64,000 nt of DNA. It comes from Pseudohalioglobus lutimaris (lineage in GTDB: Bacteria > Pseudomonadota > Gammaproteobacteria > Pseudomonadales > Halieaceae). The notes under the pieces are model-generated. The model made no database searches, had not been told where the DNA came from, and saw nothing but the letters and a program-made list of their open reading frames with translations. The stretch covers positions 62,001-126,000 of the forward strand of contig NZ_PKUS01000010.1 of NCBI RefSeq assembly GCF_002866825.1, read 5' to 3'. A program made the position numbers and the translations under genes. Of the stretch, positions 49,682 to 57,963 are shown piece by piece. Each line of letters begins with the position of its first letter. Position 1 is the stretch's first letter.

Positions 49682-50739
49682 TACGCCTTCTCCACTACAG
49701 TGACCAGGTTATGCTGCAGGCAGGGCCCTGAGGTCGCGTGGGCCACACCACGCTCTGCCTCTCCGCTGACGACGCGCTTGAATACCTCACCTATCCGTGA
49801 CAGACCAGAGGCCATCATCAGATTGCCGGCGAGCACCCCGCCACTGGGATTCACCGACGTACTGCCTTCAAGCCCCAGGGCCCGGCTGAGAATGATCTCC
49901 TGATGACTGAAAGGTGCGTACAGTTCCGCCACGTCAATTGCGCCGGCACCCACGCCCGCTCCTTCTGCGGCCTGACGCGTGGATACAGAATCGGTGAGGT
50001 CACGCATGCCCAGGTTGTGCGTTTCGATGCGGTGATCTATGCCTGTAATCAGCGCATAGGGCACGCCCCATTCCCTGGCCTTGTCTACCGTGCAAATAAT
50101 CATCGCCGCCGCTCCATCGGAAACGGGGCAGCAATCTGCCTTGCGCAGCGGGGACAGGTAGGTTTCTTCAGCCAGAACCTGCTCTACACTGACGTCGCCG
50201 GCCAGCTGGGCTGCGGGGTTACGCATTGCATTGCGCCGGGAACGGGAGACAACTTCAGCCATATCGCGTTCGGTAAGCATGCCCTGGTCCAACATTAGCC
50301 TGGCCTGCATCGCCGCCAGCGAGACCGTGTCTATCCACTGCGGTGCCAGGTAATAGGGATCCAGTTGTTGCGACAGCACAACAGGCAGCTCACCCGGGGA
50401 GGATTTACCAAAGCCATAGACCAGCGCCGAATCGGCATGCCCCATGCGCAGTTTCAGAATGGATTCATACAGCGCCCAGGCTGCATCCATCTCAACGTGA
50501 GACTCCTTGATCGGTGGCACGGCACCCAGGGCATCGACGCCGGCGACAAATGCAAACGCGGCACCCTGCAGGTAGTCACAGCTGCCGGAACAGACAAAGT
50601 CCACATCCTGGGCGTTGTTGATGCCAACCTGTTGGTACACTTCATTCAGCACCGGCATTATCATTTCGACTTCGTTGCAGGCCCCCGCATCTGCCACAGC
50701 GCGGGACTGGTGGAAGGCAACAATCGCAATATCTCTCAT
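49681..50739 (-). CDS. Thiolase-fold lipid-transfer-type protein, Ltp4-like
   Basis: A 352-residue partner of the preceding protein, from ATG 50739 (MRDIAIVAFHQSRAVADAG). The longer open frame to 50880 reads into the DUF35 gene and is rejected. Its length fits Ltp4 (Rv3522) of mycobacteria, which also sits beside ltp3. The canonical nucleophile Cys is again missing (SHVEMDAAWAL at residues 80–90). PSGGVLAGN and LYAPFSHQEIIL belong to the thiolase C-terminal half. Ltp3/Ltp4 may form a mixed complex, as expected for strictly paired genes; inference. Confidence 0.82.
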   Translation of the reverse strand: MRDIAIVAFHQSRAVADAGACNEVEMIMPVLNEVYQQVGINNAQDVDFVCSGSCDYLQGAAFAFVAGVDALGAVPPIKESHVEMDAAWALYESILKLRMGHADSALVYGFGKSSPGELPVVLSQQLDPYYLAPQWIDTVSLAAMQARLMLDQGMLTERDMAEVVSRSRRNAMRNPAAQLAGDVSVEQVLAEETYLSPLRKADCCPVSDGAAAMIICTVDKAREWGVPYALITGIDHRIETHNLGMRDLTDSVSTRQAAEGAGVGAGAIDVAELYAPFSHQEIILSRALGLEGSTSVNPSGGVLAGNLMMASGLSRIGEVFKRVVSGEAERGVAHATSGPCLQHNLVTVVEKA

Positions 50740-50743
50740 CGGC

Positions 50744-51259
50744 TCAACCCTTCCAGCCACTGACCGGTAGTTTGCCGATCTGGCCCACAGGCACATCGGC
50801 CTCGTCGATCGGCTTGAAATAGCGGATATTATCCATGGCGTAGTCCCACTCTTCTTCAGGCTTCCACACCGCCTGCACACGCTGTCCTATGCGCACATCC
50901 TCATTGACGCATTCGCTCATCAGGTGAATGAAAGATATGTTGGCGCCATCCGCGACCAGGTTGGCAATAATGTAGGGCGGCTGGATGGGATTATTGGGGA
51001 TAGGGATAGACACTATCGTAAAGGACTGCACAGTCGCCTTGTCGGACAACACCACCTCTTCTTCGGTGGCCACGCCGCAGGCTGCACAGGAGCCGCGAGG
51101 GGGAATATACACCTGATCGCAACGCGGACAGCGCTGGCCGGTAAGCACACCTTTCTTGACCTGGGAGAGAAAGCGCGCAGGCCCCGCTCCGGCGGTGAAG
51201 TTGTATTTCAGGTATATGGGCACTTCGATGCCGGTTACCGGTTCCTGTTGTTCGCTCAT
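50744..51259 (-). CDS. DUF35 protein with zinc ribbon and OB fold
   Basis: A 171-residue DUF35 protein. An N-terminal helix precedes a rubredoxin-like zinc ribbon (GQRCPRCDQVYIPPRGSCAACG, two CxxC pairs at about residues 39–60) and an OB-fold (TVQSFTIVSIPIP…FIHLM…RVQAVWKPEEEW). DUF35 proteins bind thiolase-like Ltp or MaoC-like partners and help acyl-CoA binding, as ChsH2 does in sterol side-chain cleavage. It lies 4 bp upstream of the Ltp4-like gene, so a complex with the Ltp pair is likely. Confidence 0.85.
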   Translation of the reverse strand: MSEQQEPVTGIEVPIYLKYNFTAGAGPARFLSQVKKGVLTGQRCPRCDQVYIPPRGSCAACGVATEEEVVLSDKATVQSFTIVSIPIPNNPIQPPYIIANLVADGANISFIHLMSECVNEDVRIGQRVQAVWKPEEEWDYAMDNIRYFKPIDEADVPVGQIGKLPVSGWKG

Positions 51260-51271
51260 GGTCTGCTCCCT

Positions 51272-51724
51272 CTATACCAGCTCGAAACCGGCGATATCGT
51301 TGATTGATCCCGTGGTTTCCTCGGCCCAGCGCACACGGACACGACTGCCAGTGTTGATGTCAGCTTCCCTGTTCGCCTGCACCCAGTGCACCATGGGCAC
51401 GTCGGCACCATCGAGGCGGATCATCGCCCAGGCGAAGGGCTGATCACTGGGGTGCGCTTCTCGCGGGTGCTTCACCCAGGCCCAGCTGACCACTTCGCCC
51501 TCTTCGCTCACGTCGACAAATTCACTGAGTGCTTCGGCGGTGCCCGGGTCGTATTCCATCGGCGGTACAATGACCCGCCCATCGCTGCCCCGGTTGCCCA
51601 CAACCTGCCGCTCACGCAAGCCGGTAAGGAAGCGTCCCACGACGGGGCCGGTGGAGCGGGTGTAGGTATAGCCAAGCTCAAAAGCCTGGTTGAGAATCTC
51701 TGACTCTGAATCTGACTCCGGCAC
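51272..51724 (-). CDS. OB-fold DUF35-like protein without zinc ribbon
   Basis: A 150-residue protein from GTG 51724 (MPESDSESEILNQAFELGYTY), chosen for the AAGGAG sequence ten bases upstream; the frame extends to 51931 without support. The ELGYTYTRSTGPVVGRFLTGL opening, SWAWVKHP, FAWAMIRLDGADVPMVHWVQ and GSRVRVRW strands fit the DUF35 OB-fold. No CxxC pair is present. It is 12 bp from the zinc-ribbon DUF35 gene, so the two may act as a split pair serving the Ltp proteins. It is first gene of the minus-strand run. Confidence 0.7.
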   Translation of the reverse strand: MPESDSESEILNQAFELGYTYTRSTGPVVGRFLTGLRERQVVGNRGSDGRVIVPPMEYDPGTAEALSEFVDVSEEGEVVSWAWVKHPREAHPSDQPFAWAMIRLDGADVPMVHWVQANREADINTGSRVRVRWAEETTGSINDIAGFELV

Positions 51725-51929
51725 GGGCTGCGTTCTCCTTCTGATCCTGCTTGATAGCCTCTCAGTATCAGAGCAATGACTTTTTCGCTCAATGACCCAT
51801 CTAATCAACTGCAAGTGACTTTTCAGATCATTATGGTGAACCGCCATTGCTTTAACCGGAATAAGGGATGGCGCGACGAGAGGATTGGCCCATAATGCGT
51901 GCATCGAAATTTGACCGCAGGAGAAACAC

Positions 51930-52835
51930 ATGTCTGTTTCAGCTTCAGGCTACTTACGAATAGGCGCCACCGACGTGGCGGCGTGGATGGACTTTGGCAC
52001 GGACGTGCTGGGATTAATGGATGCCCGGCGCGAGGACCCCGCCGGGGCGCGCTTCCTGCGCATGGACGACCACCCTTTTCGCCTGATGGTCGAGCCAGCA
52101 GAGGCAGATGGCCTGATCGCCGCCGGTCTCGAGTTTCCCTCTGAGGACGCCTGGCAGCGCACCTGCGAGGCAGTCGCTGAAAGCGGGCAATCGGTTACCC
52201 CGGGCTCAGCCGAGGAAGCCAAAAGACGCGGCGTAACCGCTTTCGCAACAACCGCAGACCCCGCCGGCAATACCCTCGAGCTGTACTGGGGACGCGAACT
52301 CGACTACACCCCCCTGGTTTCACCGCAGGGGGTCCCGGGCTTTGTCACCACCTACCAGCAGACCGGTGATCTTGGCTTCGGGCACATAGTGCTTCCCGCG
52401 CCGGACATCGACGCCACCGCCAGTTTTTATACCAACGTCATTGGCATGGGACTGACCGACACCCTTTACCCTCCGGGCATGGATGGCATCAAGATACAGT
52501 TCTATCATGCCAACAACCCCCGTCAGCACTCCCTGGCCCTGTTCAATGGCCCCCACCCTCTGGGCGTGGTGCACATCATGGTGGAAGTGGAGACGATGGA
52601 TGAGGTGGGTCGCACAATGGATCGGGCCGAAGCCGCCGGATCGCACTTCCTGGCCACGCTGGGCAGGCATGTCAACGACAACATGTGCTCTGTTTACTTA
52701 CTGGCGCCGGGCGGCATCGCCGTGGAATACGGGTACGACGGCATGCTGATTGACTGGGAAACGCATGTACCCACCGTCAGCACCGAAGGCGACCTGTGGG
52801 GGCACGATTACAGCTTCCCGGATGTAAACGAGTAA
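51930..52835 (+). CDS. Type I extradiol dioxygenase, HsaC/BphC-like
   Basis: A 301-residue two-domain VOC-fold protein. Fe(II) ligands fit His 152 (FGHIVL), His 215 (VVHIMVEVE) and Glu 266 (IAVEYGYDG), with His 200 (RQHSLAL) as the active-site base. The opening SASGYLRIGATDVAAW and the ends TLGRHVNDNM and LWGHDYSF closely resemble HsaC, the 3,4-dihydroxy-9,10-secosteroid dioxygenase. Biphenyl-type catechols are an alternative. An AGGAG ribosome site precedes the ATG. It is divergent from the OB-fold/Ltp run across 205 bp. Confidence 0.85.
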   Translation: MSVSASGYLRIGATDVAAWMDFGTDVLGLMDARREDPAGARFLRMDDHPFRLMVEPAEADGLIAAGLEFPSEDAWQRTCEAVAESGQSVTPGSAEEAKRRGVTAFATTADPAGNTLELYWGRELDYTPLVSPQGVPGFVTTYQQTGDLGFGHIVLPAPDIDATASFYTNVIGMGLTDTLYPPGMDGIKIQFYHANNPRQHSLALFNGPHPLGVVHIMVEVETMDEVGRTMDRAEAAGSHFLATLGRHVNDNMCSVYLLAPGGIAVEYGYDGMLIDWETHVPTVSTEGDLWGHDYSFPDVNE

Positions 52836-52887
52836 CGCTCATTTCGCTGCCCCGGGCCTCTCCTCGAGGCTCAGGGCAAGCGGTTCA

Positions 52888-53640
52888 TCACTGCACCTCT
52901 ACGGTCACCGGGATCCACCTGTTCAGTATGTACTGCAGCGTACCGTTACTCTGCATCAATTGCAGCGCCCTGTTCAGGTCTGCGGCAAGCGCGTCGTTTC
53001 CAATGGCGACGGCCCAGGCCAGCATCTCCTCGGTTAGCGGCGAGTAGAGGCTTATCAAATCCCCGTTTTCCTTGCCATTCGCCAACTGCCAACTGGTCGG
53101 CGCGTCATGGATGTACAGGTCGATAACGTCCTTGCGCAGGCCCTGAAAGGCCTCATCTGAATTGGCGAAGAAGCTGAGCTTCGCATCCTGCAATTCACGC
53201 TCTGCAAAGGCAGCGCCTGTGGTGCCTGGCTCCACACCGATGCGCACGCCCTCGCGATAGACCGACCACGGCTGGGAGAATCGCCCGAGCTTGCTTTTAT
53301 GCATAATCGCCATCTGACCAACCCGCATATAGGGGTCGGTAAACTGCACCTGCTGGCTGCGCTGAGCTGTTACGCTGAGCCCGGACATCAGCACATCCAC
53401 TTTGCCCGACTCAAGTGCTGGAATAAGCTCATCGAAAGGCAGCTCCACTATCTCAACCTTGCGCGACAGAATTTCGCCTACTGCAGTGGCATTGTCGGCC
53501 TCAATGCCGACATAACGACCGGCCTGCTTGAAATCAAGCGGCGGATAATCCGCGGACATGCCGACGCGTAAAGTGCCAGCGGACAAGGCGTGGGAGCTGA
53601 GCATCAGCAGGCTGATAGCCAACAGGTATTTTTTTAACAT
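52888..53640 (-). CDS. Family 3 periplasmic solute-binding protein
   Basis: A 250-residue secreted protein from ATG 53640, behind GAGAG. A signal peptide is visible at residues 1–21 (KKYLLAISLLMLSSHALSA). The SBP_bac_3 fold is shown by TLRVGMSADYPPLDF, DVLMSGLSVTAQRSQQVQFTDPY and RIGVEPGTTGAAFAE. These proteins bind amino acids or related small acids. No permease or ATPase gene is adjacent, so it either works with a distant transporter or has a sensing role. Confidence 0.85.
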   Translation of the reverse strand: MLKKYLLAISLLMLSSHALSAGTLRVGMSADYPPLDFKQAGRYVGIEADNATAVGEILSRKVEIVELPFDELIPALESGKVDVLMSGLSVTAQRSQQVQFTDPYMRVGQMAIMHKSKLGRFSQPWSVYREGVRIGVEPGTTGAAFAERELQDAKLSFFANSDEAFQGLRKDVIDLYIHDAPTSWQLANGKENGDLISLYSPLTEEMLAWAVAIGNDALAADLNRALQLMQSNGTLQYILNRWIPVTVEVQ

Positions 53641-53801
53641 GGGTACTCTCTGCAATAGATGAATCGGCCAACACTGCTGACTTTATCATCAGCGCCACGC
53701 TGACCACGAGAAAATTTTGCCTTCAGCCAACGCGGACTTTGCTTGGGACACCCGGCTATCTGCCGTAGAATGTCAGCCTCACGTCCCAGGACCAGATCAC
53801 C

Positions 53802-54272
53802 ATGAGCTCACCCCAACTACTTGACAGGGCCACACTGGAAAGCTGGCTGGCCGAGGCCAGAGTCGACTTTTACACCTGTGGTCGATGTGAAGGTTTGCAT
53901 CTGCGTGCTCTGCAGGAGATGGAGGGGGTCATCGACAGCCGGCTCTTCCTGGAGCCATGGGGGTTACTGCTGACCACTGAACTGGAGATCCGCCCAATGG
54001 CCCTGCTGCCACTGGCGGCGGACCTGGGCCGCCTGAACATGGACTATCCCACGTTAAAATTGTTCCAGGACGTGGTGGATGACGCCACGCCACAACTGGT
54101 GGCCGCAGGCACCCAACTGGGCGGGGCGGGCGTTACGCTGGAGCAGTTCGCAGGCTTCGTGGCCAATACCGTCTCGGCTACCCGGCAGGTGGGCGCAGAG
54201 TGCCTGCAACTGAATTACCTGTTCGCTGAAGCCGGTGCGGATGTCCAGTCCGGCTCCAACGCGTTGCACTGA
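53802..54272 (+). CDS. YbjN-domain-like protein
   Basis: A 156-residue soluble protein. DRATLESWLAEARVDFYTCGRCEGLHL, FLEPWGLLLTTELEI and LGGAGVTLEQFAGFV are reminiscent of the YbjN/type III chaperone-like fold. CGRC near residue 26 is notable. It is alone on its strand and its stop abuts the convergent SDR gene. Function unknown. Confidence 0.6.
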   Translation: MSSPQLLDRATLESWLAEARVDFYTCGRCEGLHLRALQEMEGVIDSRLFLEPWGLLLTTELEIRPMALLPLAADLGRLNMDYPTLKLFQDVVDDATPQLVAAGTQLGGAGVTLEQFAGFVANTVSATRQVGAECLQLNYLFAEAGADVQSGSNALH

Positions 54273-54273
54273 A

Positions 54274-55116
54274 TCAGGCCCCACGCAAGCGGTTAAGGCC
54301 GAACCGTTTGATCATCAGCGCATCGAACGCCTTTAACGGCAACAGTCGCTTCAGTGCGACCAGTTGCACGCTGCCGCGCCCTCCGCGGATAACCGGCGGT
54401 GGATCCTTGCGCAGCAATTTATCCACTACTGGTTTGATGAAGTCATCTGTGGGCGTGGCATTTTGCTGGCCCGCCTGGGCACGGGCACGTACGTCGGCCT
54501 CGATAGGCTTGTATACAGAGTCCTCCGGCAGGCGAATCCCCTCCTCGGCATGATCACCAAACGATGAGCGCACACCGCCAGGCTGAATGGTGATGGTGCG
54601 AATACCGAGCGGACTCGCTTCCATGCGCAGGGCGTCGGTCAACGCGTGCAGACAGGCTTTGCTGGAGCAATACGCACCGGCAAATGGCGTGGTGAACAAA
54701 CCGACAATGCTACCCACGTTGACGATATCAGCGACGCCGTTGGCAGCGACCGCGGCGCGCAACAGTGGCAGCGCCGCACGGGTCACGGCGATAGGCGCGA
54801 TGACGTTGGTTTCATACTGTTTACGCAAGTCCTCTCTGTGCAGGTCAAGAATGGCACCCACCTGCGAAAAGCCGGCATTATTAACCAGCATGTCCAGGCG
54901 ACCAGCCTCATTCTTTACCTGTGACATTGCCGCGGCGATACTCTGGTCATCATTGACATCCAGGGCGAGCGTTTCAAGCCCCGCCTCCGCCAGCCCCCCC
55001 AGGGTTTCGGGTCGCCTCGCCGTCGCATAAACGGTCATGCCACGTTTGTGCAGTTCCAGTGCGAGGCTGCGTCCGATACCAGTGGAGCAGCCAGTTATCA
55101 TTACAATTCTTGTCAT
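54274..55116 (-). CDS. Short-chain dehydrogenase/reductase
   Basis: A 280-residue classical SDR. The cofactor motif is TGCSTGIGRSLALEL, NNAGFSQVGA follows, and the catalytic Ser and YxxxK lie in NVGSIVGLFTTPFAGAYCSSKACLHAL. The missing acidic residue after the first motif plus ATARRPE suggest NADP preference. It follows the AraC-family regulator by 30 bp and may be in its transcript. Confidence 0.85.
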   Translation of the reverse strand: MTRIVMITGCSTGIGRSLALELHKRGMTVYATARRPETLGGLAEAGLETLALDVNDDQSIAAAMSQVKNEAGRLDMLVNNAGFSQVGAILDLHREDLRKQYETNVIAPIAVTRAALPLLRAAVAANGVADIVNVGSIVGLFTTPFAGAYCSSKACLHALTDALRMEASPLGIRTITIQPGGVRSSFGDHAEEGIRLPEDSVYKPIEADVRARAQAGQQNATPTDDFIKPVVDKLLRKDPPPVIRGGRGSVQLVALKRLLPLKAFDALMIKRFGLNRLRGA

Positions 55117-55146
55117 CGCCAGTTTTTCCCTGTTTTGTTCAATGGC

Positions 55147-56166
55147 TCACGCTGTCCAGTTGCCCTGCTCTGCCCATTTTCTGGGAGACACACCATACCA
55201 AGTGCGAAAGCTGCGGCTGAAGGCGCTCAGCTCGCTGTAGCCCAATACCATAGCCAGTTGCGTCAACTGCATATCGCCTCGCCGCAAGTGAAACGTGGCG
55301 ATCTCTTTGCGCACGCGTTCGAGTATCTGCCGGAAACTGCTCTGCTCTGCTTCCAGCCTGGCCTGCACAGTACGCGTATTCATGGCCAGTGTGCGCGCTA
55401 CCAGGGGCAGGTTGCAATCGCCCGTGGGCAACAGGCGTCTCACGATGTCCTCCACCACCGCGGAGGTAGATTGCGCCTGGCTGTTCGGCTGGTCAGAAAA
55501 GTAGCTACCCAGCACCGAGCGCAGTTCGTCGCTTCGGCCCTGCAGTGGCTGTTCCAGGTAATGCGGACGAATATAGGTTTCCAGTGCGCCGGAACCTGAA
55601 TCAAACCCAATGCGGCGGGCAGGTAGTTCGCTGTACACCGAGGTGTCTTGCGGCTGCGGGTAAGGAAAAATTATTTCTTCGGCGCGAAATTCAGCCCCGC
55701 AGAACTGACGCATGATATTGCTGGTGATACCTGCGGCCACATCATAGACCTGCCGCGTTCCCGGCTGGTCATTCCGCGGCAGCCCATAGCTGATCATCGC
55801 TGATTCGAGGTAGCGGTAAATACTCACCCGGCCATAGGTATCGTGAATCCGGTAGAAGTGGGACAGGGTCTGCCAGGCGTCGCCCACAGTATCAGCCTGG
55901 GTCATGATCATACCCACGGTTCCCAGTGTCTCGGCATTACCTCGCCTGGACATGAGCAGACCGAAATGCGGGGCATTGGTCACGTCCGCTGCCCGCCCCA
56001 TCAGCTGCATATAACTGGCATAGGGAAGGAATGTTCCGCGGATGCTGACGACTTCCGGCGCCACGTCGGCCTCGCTTAACAGCAACCCGGCATCTGCGCC
56101 AAGCGACTCAGCCGTGCTCTCGAAAAACTCAAGTACGCCACCACGGATGTAGGACTGCAGCTGCAT
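55147..56166 (-). CDS. AraC-family regulator with N-terminal Arabinose_bd-type domain
   Basis: A 339-residue regulator of the OruR/ArgR-like class. The N-terminal ligand domain (about 20–210) has GTFLPYASYMQLMGRAADVT and HFGLLMSRRGNAETLG. The C-terminal helix-turn-helix pair is at about 240–330 (LPLVARTLAMNTRTVQARL, then LTQLAMVLGYSELSAFSRSF). It is divergent from the acyl-CoA ligase operon, and the intervening 146 bp holds two 14-bp direct repeats at AraC-type spacing (56194–56228). It is the likely activator of the ligase–ALDH–ADH operon. Confidence 0.87.
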   Translation of the reverse strand: MQLQSYIRGGVLEFFESTAESLGADAGLLLSEADVAPEVVSIRGTFLPYASYMQLMGRAADVTNAPHFGLLMSRRGNAETLGTVGMIMTQADTVGDAWQTLSHFYRIHDTYGRVSIYRYLESAMISYGLPRNDQPGTRQVYDVAAGITSNIMRQFCGAEFRAEEIIFPYPQPQDTSVYSELPARRIGFDSGSGALETYIRPHYLEQPLQGRSDELRSVLGSYFSDQPNSQAQSTSAVVEDIVRRLLPTGDCNLPLVARTLAMNTRTVQARLEAEQSSFRQILERVRKEIATFHLRRGDMQLTQLAMVLGYSELSAFSRSFRTWYGVSPRKWAEQGNWTA

Positions 56167-56193
56167 GGATCAACCATAAGCGATGATTCTCTT

Positions 56194-56228
56194 GCGCAAA
56201 TTGTCAAAAGATCAGCGTAAATTGTCAA
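56194..56228 (+). promoter_or_regulatory. Tandem AraC-type operator upstream of the acyl-CoA ligase operon
   Basis: Two near-identical direct repeats, GCGCAAATTGTCAA (56194–56207) and GCGTAAATTGTCAA (56215–56228), start 21 bp apart, that is two helical turns. The second copy contains TTGTCA, which could act as or overlap a -35 element for the rightward operon. Confidence 0.65.
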
Positions 56229-56312
56229 GCTATACGCGCATTAGCGTCTACACTAACCAACAGCTGCCATACGCGCTGTCCGACGATACCAATTAGAAAG
56301 GAGCCGATAGCG

Positions 56313-57947
56313 ATGACCACCACTGTGCAAACGCCACTGGAAATGTTTTACCGCTGGGAGCGGGAGACTCCGGAGAAAGTCTACCTGCGCCAACCCAAAA
56401 ACCTGGAATGGACTGAGCTGACCTGGTCCGACGTTGCCAACCGGGTGCGCCGCATTGCCGCCTTCCTCAGGGCAAAACAATACCCCGAGGGCAGCCGCAT
56501 CGCCATCTGGTCGTCCAATAGCATGGACTGGCCTATCGTTGACCTTGCCATCATGCTGGCCGGGCACATCAGCGTTCCCATTTACCCCGGCCAGGACGTG
56601 GAATCCGCCCACTACATTTTTAATCATTCCGGTGCAAAGCTGGTTTTCTGTGGTGATTTTGACCAGCACGCACGCGCCACTGAAGCGCTGGTAGACGGCA
56701 TGGACACCGTGGCCATGCTGGGCTGCAAAATCAGCACAGATGTCAGTCTTGATGAGATTTACCAGACCTTCGAGCCTTATTCTGATTCGCCTGTACCCGA
56801 CGGCGAGGATATCTTTACCATCATCTATACGTCTGGCACCACGGGTAACCCCAAGGGCGTGATGCACATGTACCAGACCCCGGGGCACGTGGTGCCGGCA
56901 CTCGCCAAGGCCTTCAGGCTGGGCGACGGGCCGGACGACTTTTTCTCTTTTTTGCCGATGTCCCACGCCGCCGAACGCATTGTCGTAGAGTTATGCAGTC
57001 TCTACGCCAACGCCACCATCTCATTTTCAGAGGGGTTGGAAACATTCGGCGATGAAATCCGCTCCGTGCAACCCACCCTGTTCTTTGCCGTACCTCGCCT
57101 GTGGGTCAAGTTCAAGGAGGGCGTGGACGCCAAACTGCCACCCGAGGCCCAGGCACAGCTCACCGCCGAACAAAAAGCGGGCATCGCCCAGATGCTGGGA
57201 CTGGGGCGGGCACGATTCATCCTTACCGGGTCCGCACCCTGCCCCCGTGATGTGCAGGACTGGTTTCTGGATAAGGGCATTGCCCTGCGCGACGGCTATG
57301 GCATGACCGAAAACTTCATTCACGGCATTGCCTGGACCAGGGACGACCAGCCCATTTCTGGCTGTGTCGGCCAGCCGATGGACGACAGCATCCAGGTACG
57401 CCTGTCTGATACCGGTGAAATTCAGTTCAAGAGCAAGGGGCTGATGAAAGGCTATTACCTGGACCCCGAGAAAACCGAGGAGGTTTTCGACGACGGCTGG
57501 TACTGCACAGGTGACTCCGGTAAGTTCGATGAACAGGGCAACCTCTGGGTAACCGGCCGGGTGAGCGAGGTATTCAAAACCTCCAAGGGCAAATTTATCG
57601 TCCCCACTCGCCTCGAAACCCTGTTCGGCAGAGCCCCCACCCTGGCGCAGTTTTGCTGCATGGGTCATGGACTGGACCAGCCCATTGTGCTGGCGACGCT
57701 GTCAGAACTGGGAAAGGAGCGTGGACGCGAGGCCCTGCAGGCGGAGCTGAGTACTGCCCTCGACGAAATCAATGCCGAGGTCCCTGCTCACGAGCGCGTG
57801 TCCGACCTGTTCATCACCGATGAATGGACCATTGGCAACGCCCTGCTTACGCCGACCATGAAACTGAAACGCAAGCATATCGAAGACCAATACCGCGAAC
57901 TCGTCCAACAACACCTGGGCAAGGGCCGCATCCACTTTCTGGACTAG
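56313..57947 (+). CDS. Long-chain-type acyl-CoA ligase
   Basis: A 544-residue ANL ligase. The P-loop is TIIYTSGTTGNPKGVMH (about 169–185), GYGMTEN follows, and the hinge region is WYCTGDSGKFDEQGNLWVTGR. A Lys-rich end (TPTMKLKRKHIEDQY) holds the catalytic Lys, as in FadD15/FAA-type enzymes. It is first gene of a tight operon with an aldehyde dehydrogenase and an iron alcohol dehydrogenase, which fits alcohol to aldehyde to acid to acyl-CoA. A GAAAGGAG ribosome site precedes the ATG. Confidence 0.88.
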   Translation: MTTTVQTPLEMFYRWERETPEKVYLRQPKNLEWTELTWSDVANRVRRIAAFLRAKQYPEGSRIAIWSSNSMDWPIVDLAIMLAGHISVPIYPGQDVESAHYIFNHSGAKLVFCGDFDQHARATEALVDGMDTVAMLGCKISTDVSLDEIYQTFEPYSDSPVPDGEDIFTIIYTSGTTGNPKGVMHMYQTPGHVVPALAKAFRLGDGPDDFFSFLPMSHAAERIVVELCSLYANATISFSEGLETFGDEIRSVQPTLFFAVPRLWVKFKEGVDAKLPPEAQAQLTAEQKAGIAQMLGLGRARFILTGSAPCPRDVQDWFLDKGIALRDGYGMTENFIHGIAWTRDDQPISGCVGQPMDDSIQVRLSDTGEIQFKSKGLMKGYYLDPEKTEEVFDDGWYCTGDSGKFDEQGNLWVTGRVSEVFKTSKGKFIVPTRLETLFGRAPTLAQFCCMGHGLDQPIVLATLSELGKERGREALQAELSTALDEINAEVPAHERVSDLFITDEWTIGNALLTPTMKLKRKHIEDQYRELVQQHLGKGRIHFLD

Positions 57948-57963
57948 CAGCGAGGAAACAACC

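Noticed and set aside
48518-50739. Calling the two thiolase-fold proteins acetyl-CoA acetyltransferases
   Set aside because: Both lack the nucleophilic Cys and match the Ltp/SCP-x class instead.
49681-50880. Longer start for the Ltp4-like protein
   Set aside because: The extra N-terminal residues come from the overlapping DUF35 gene in another frame; ATG 50739 gives the expected length.
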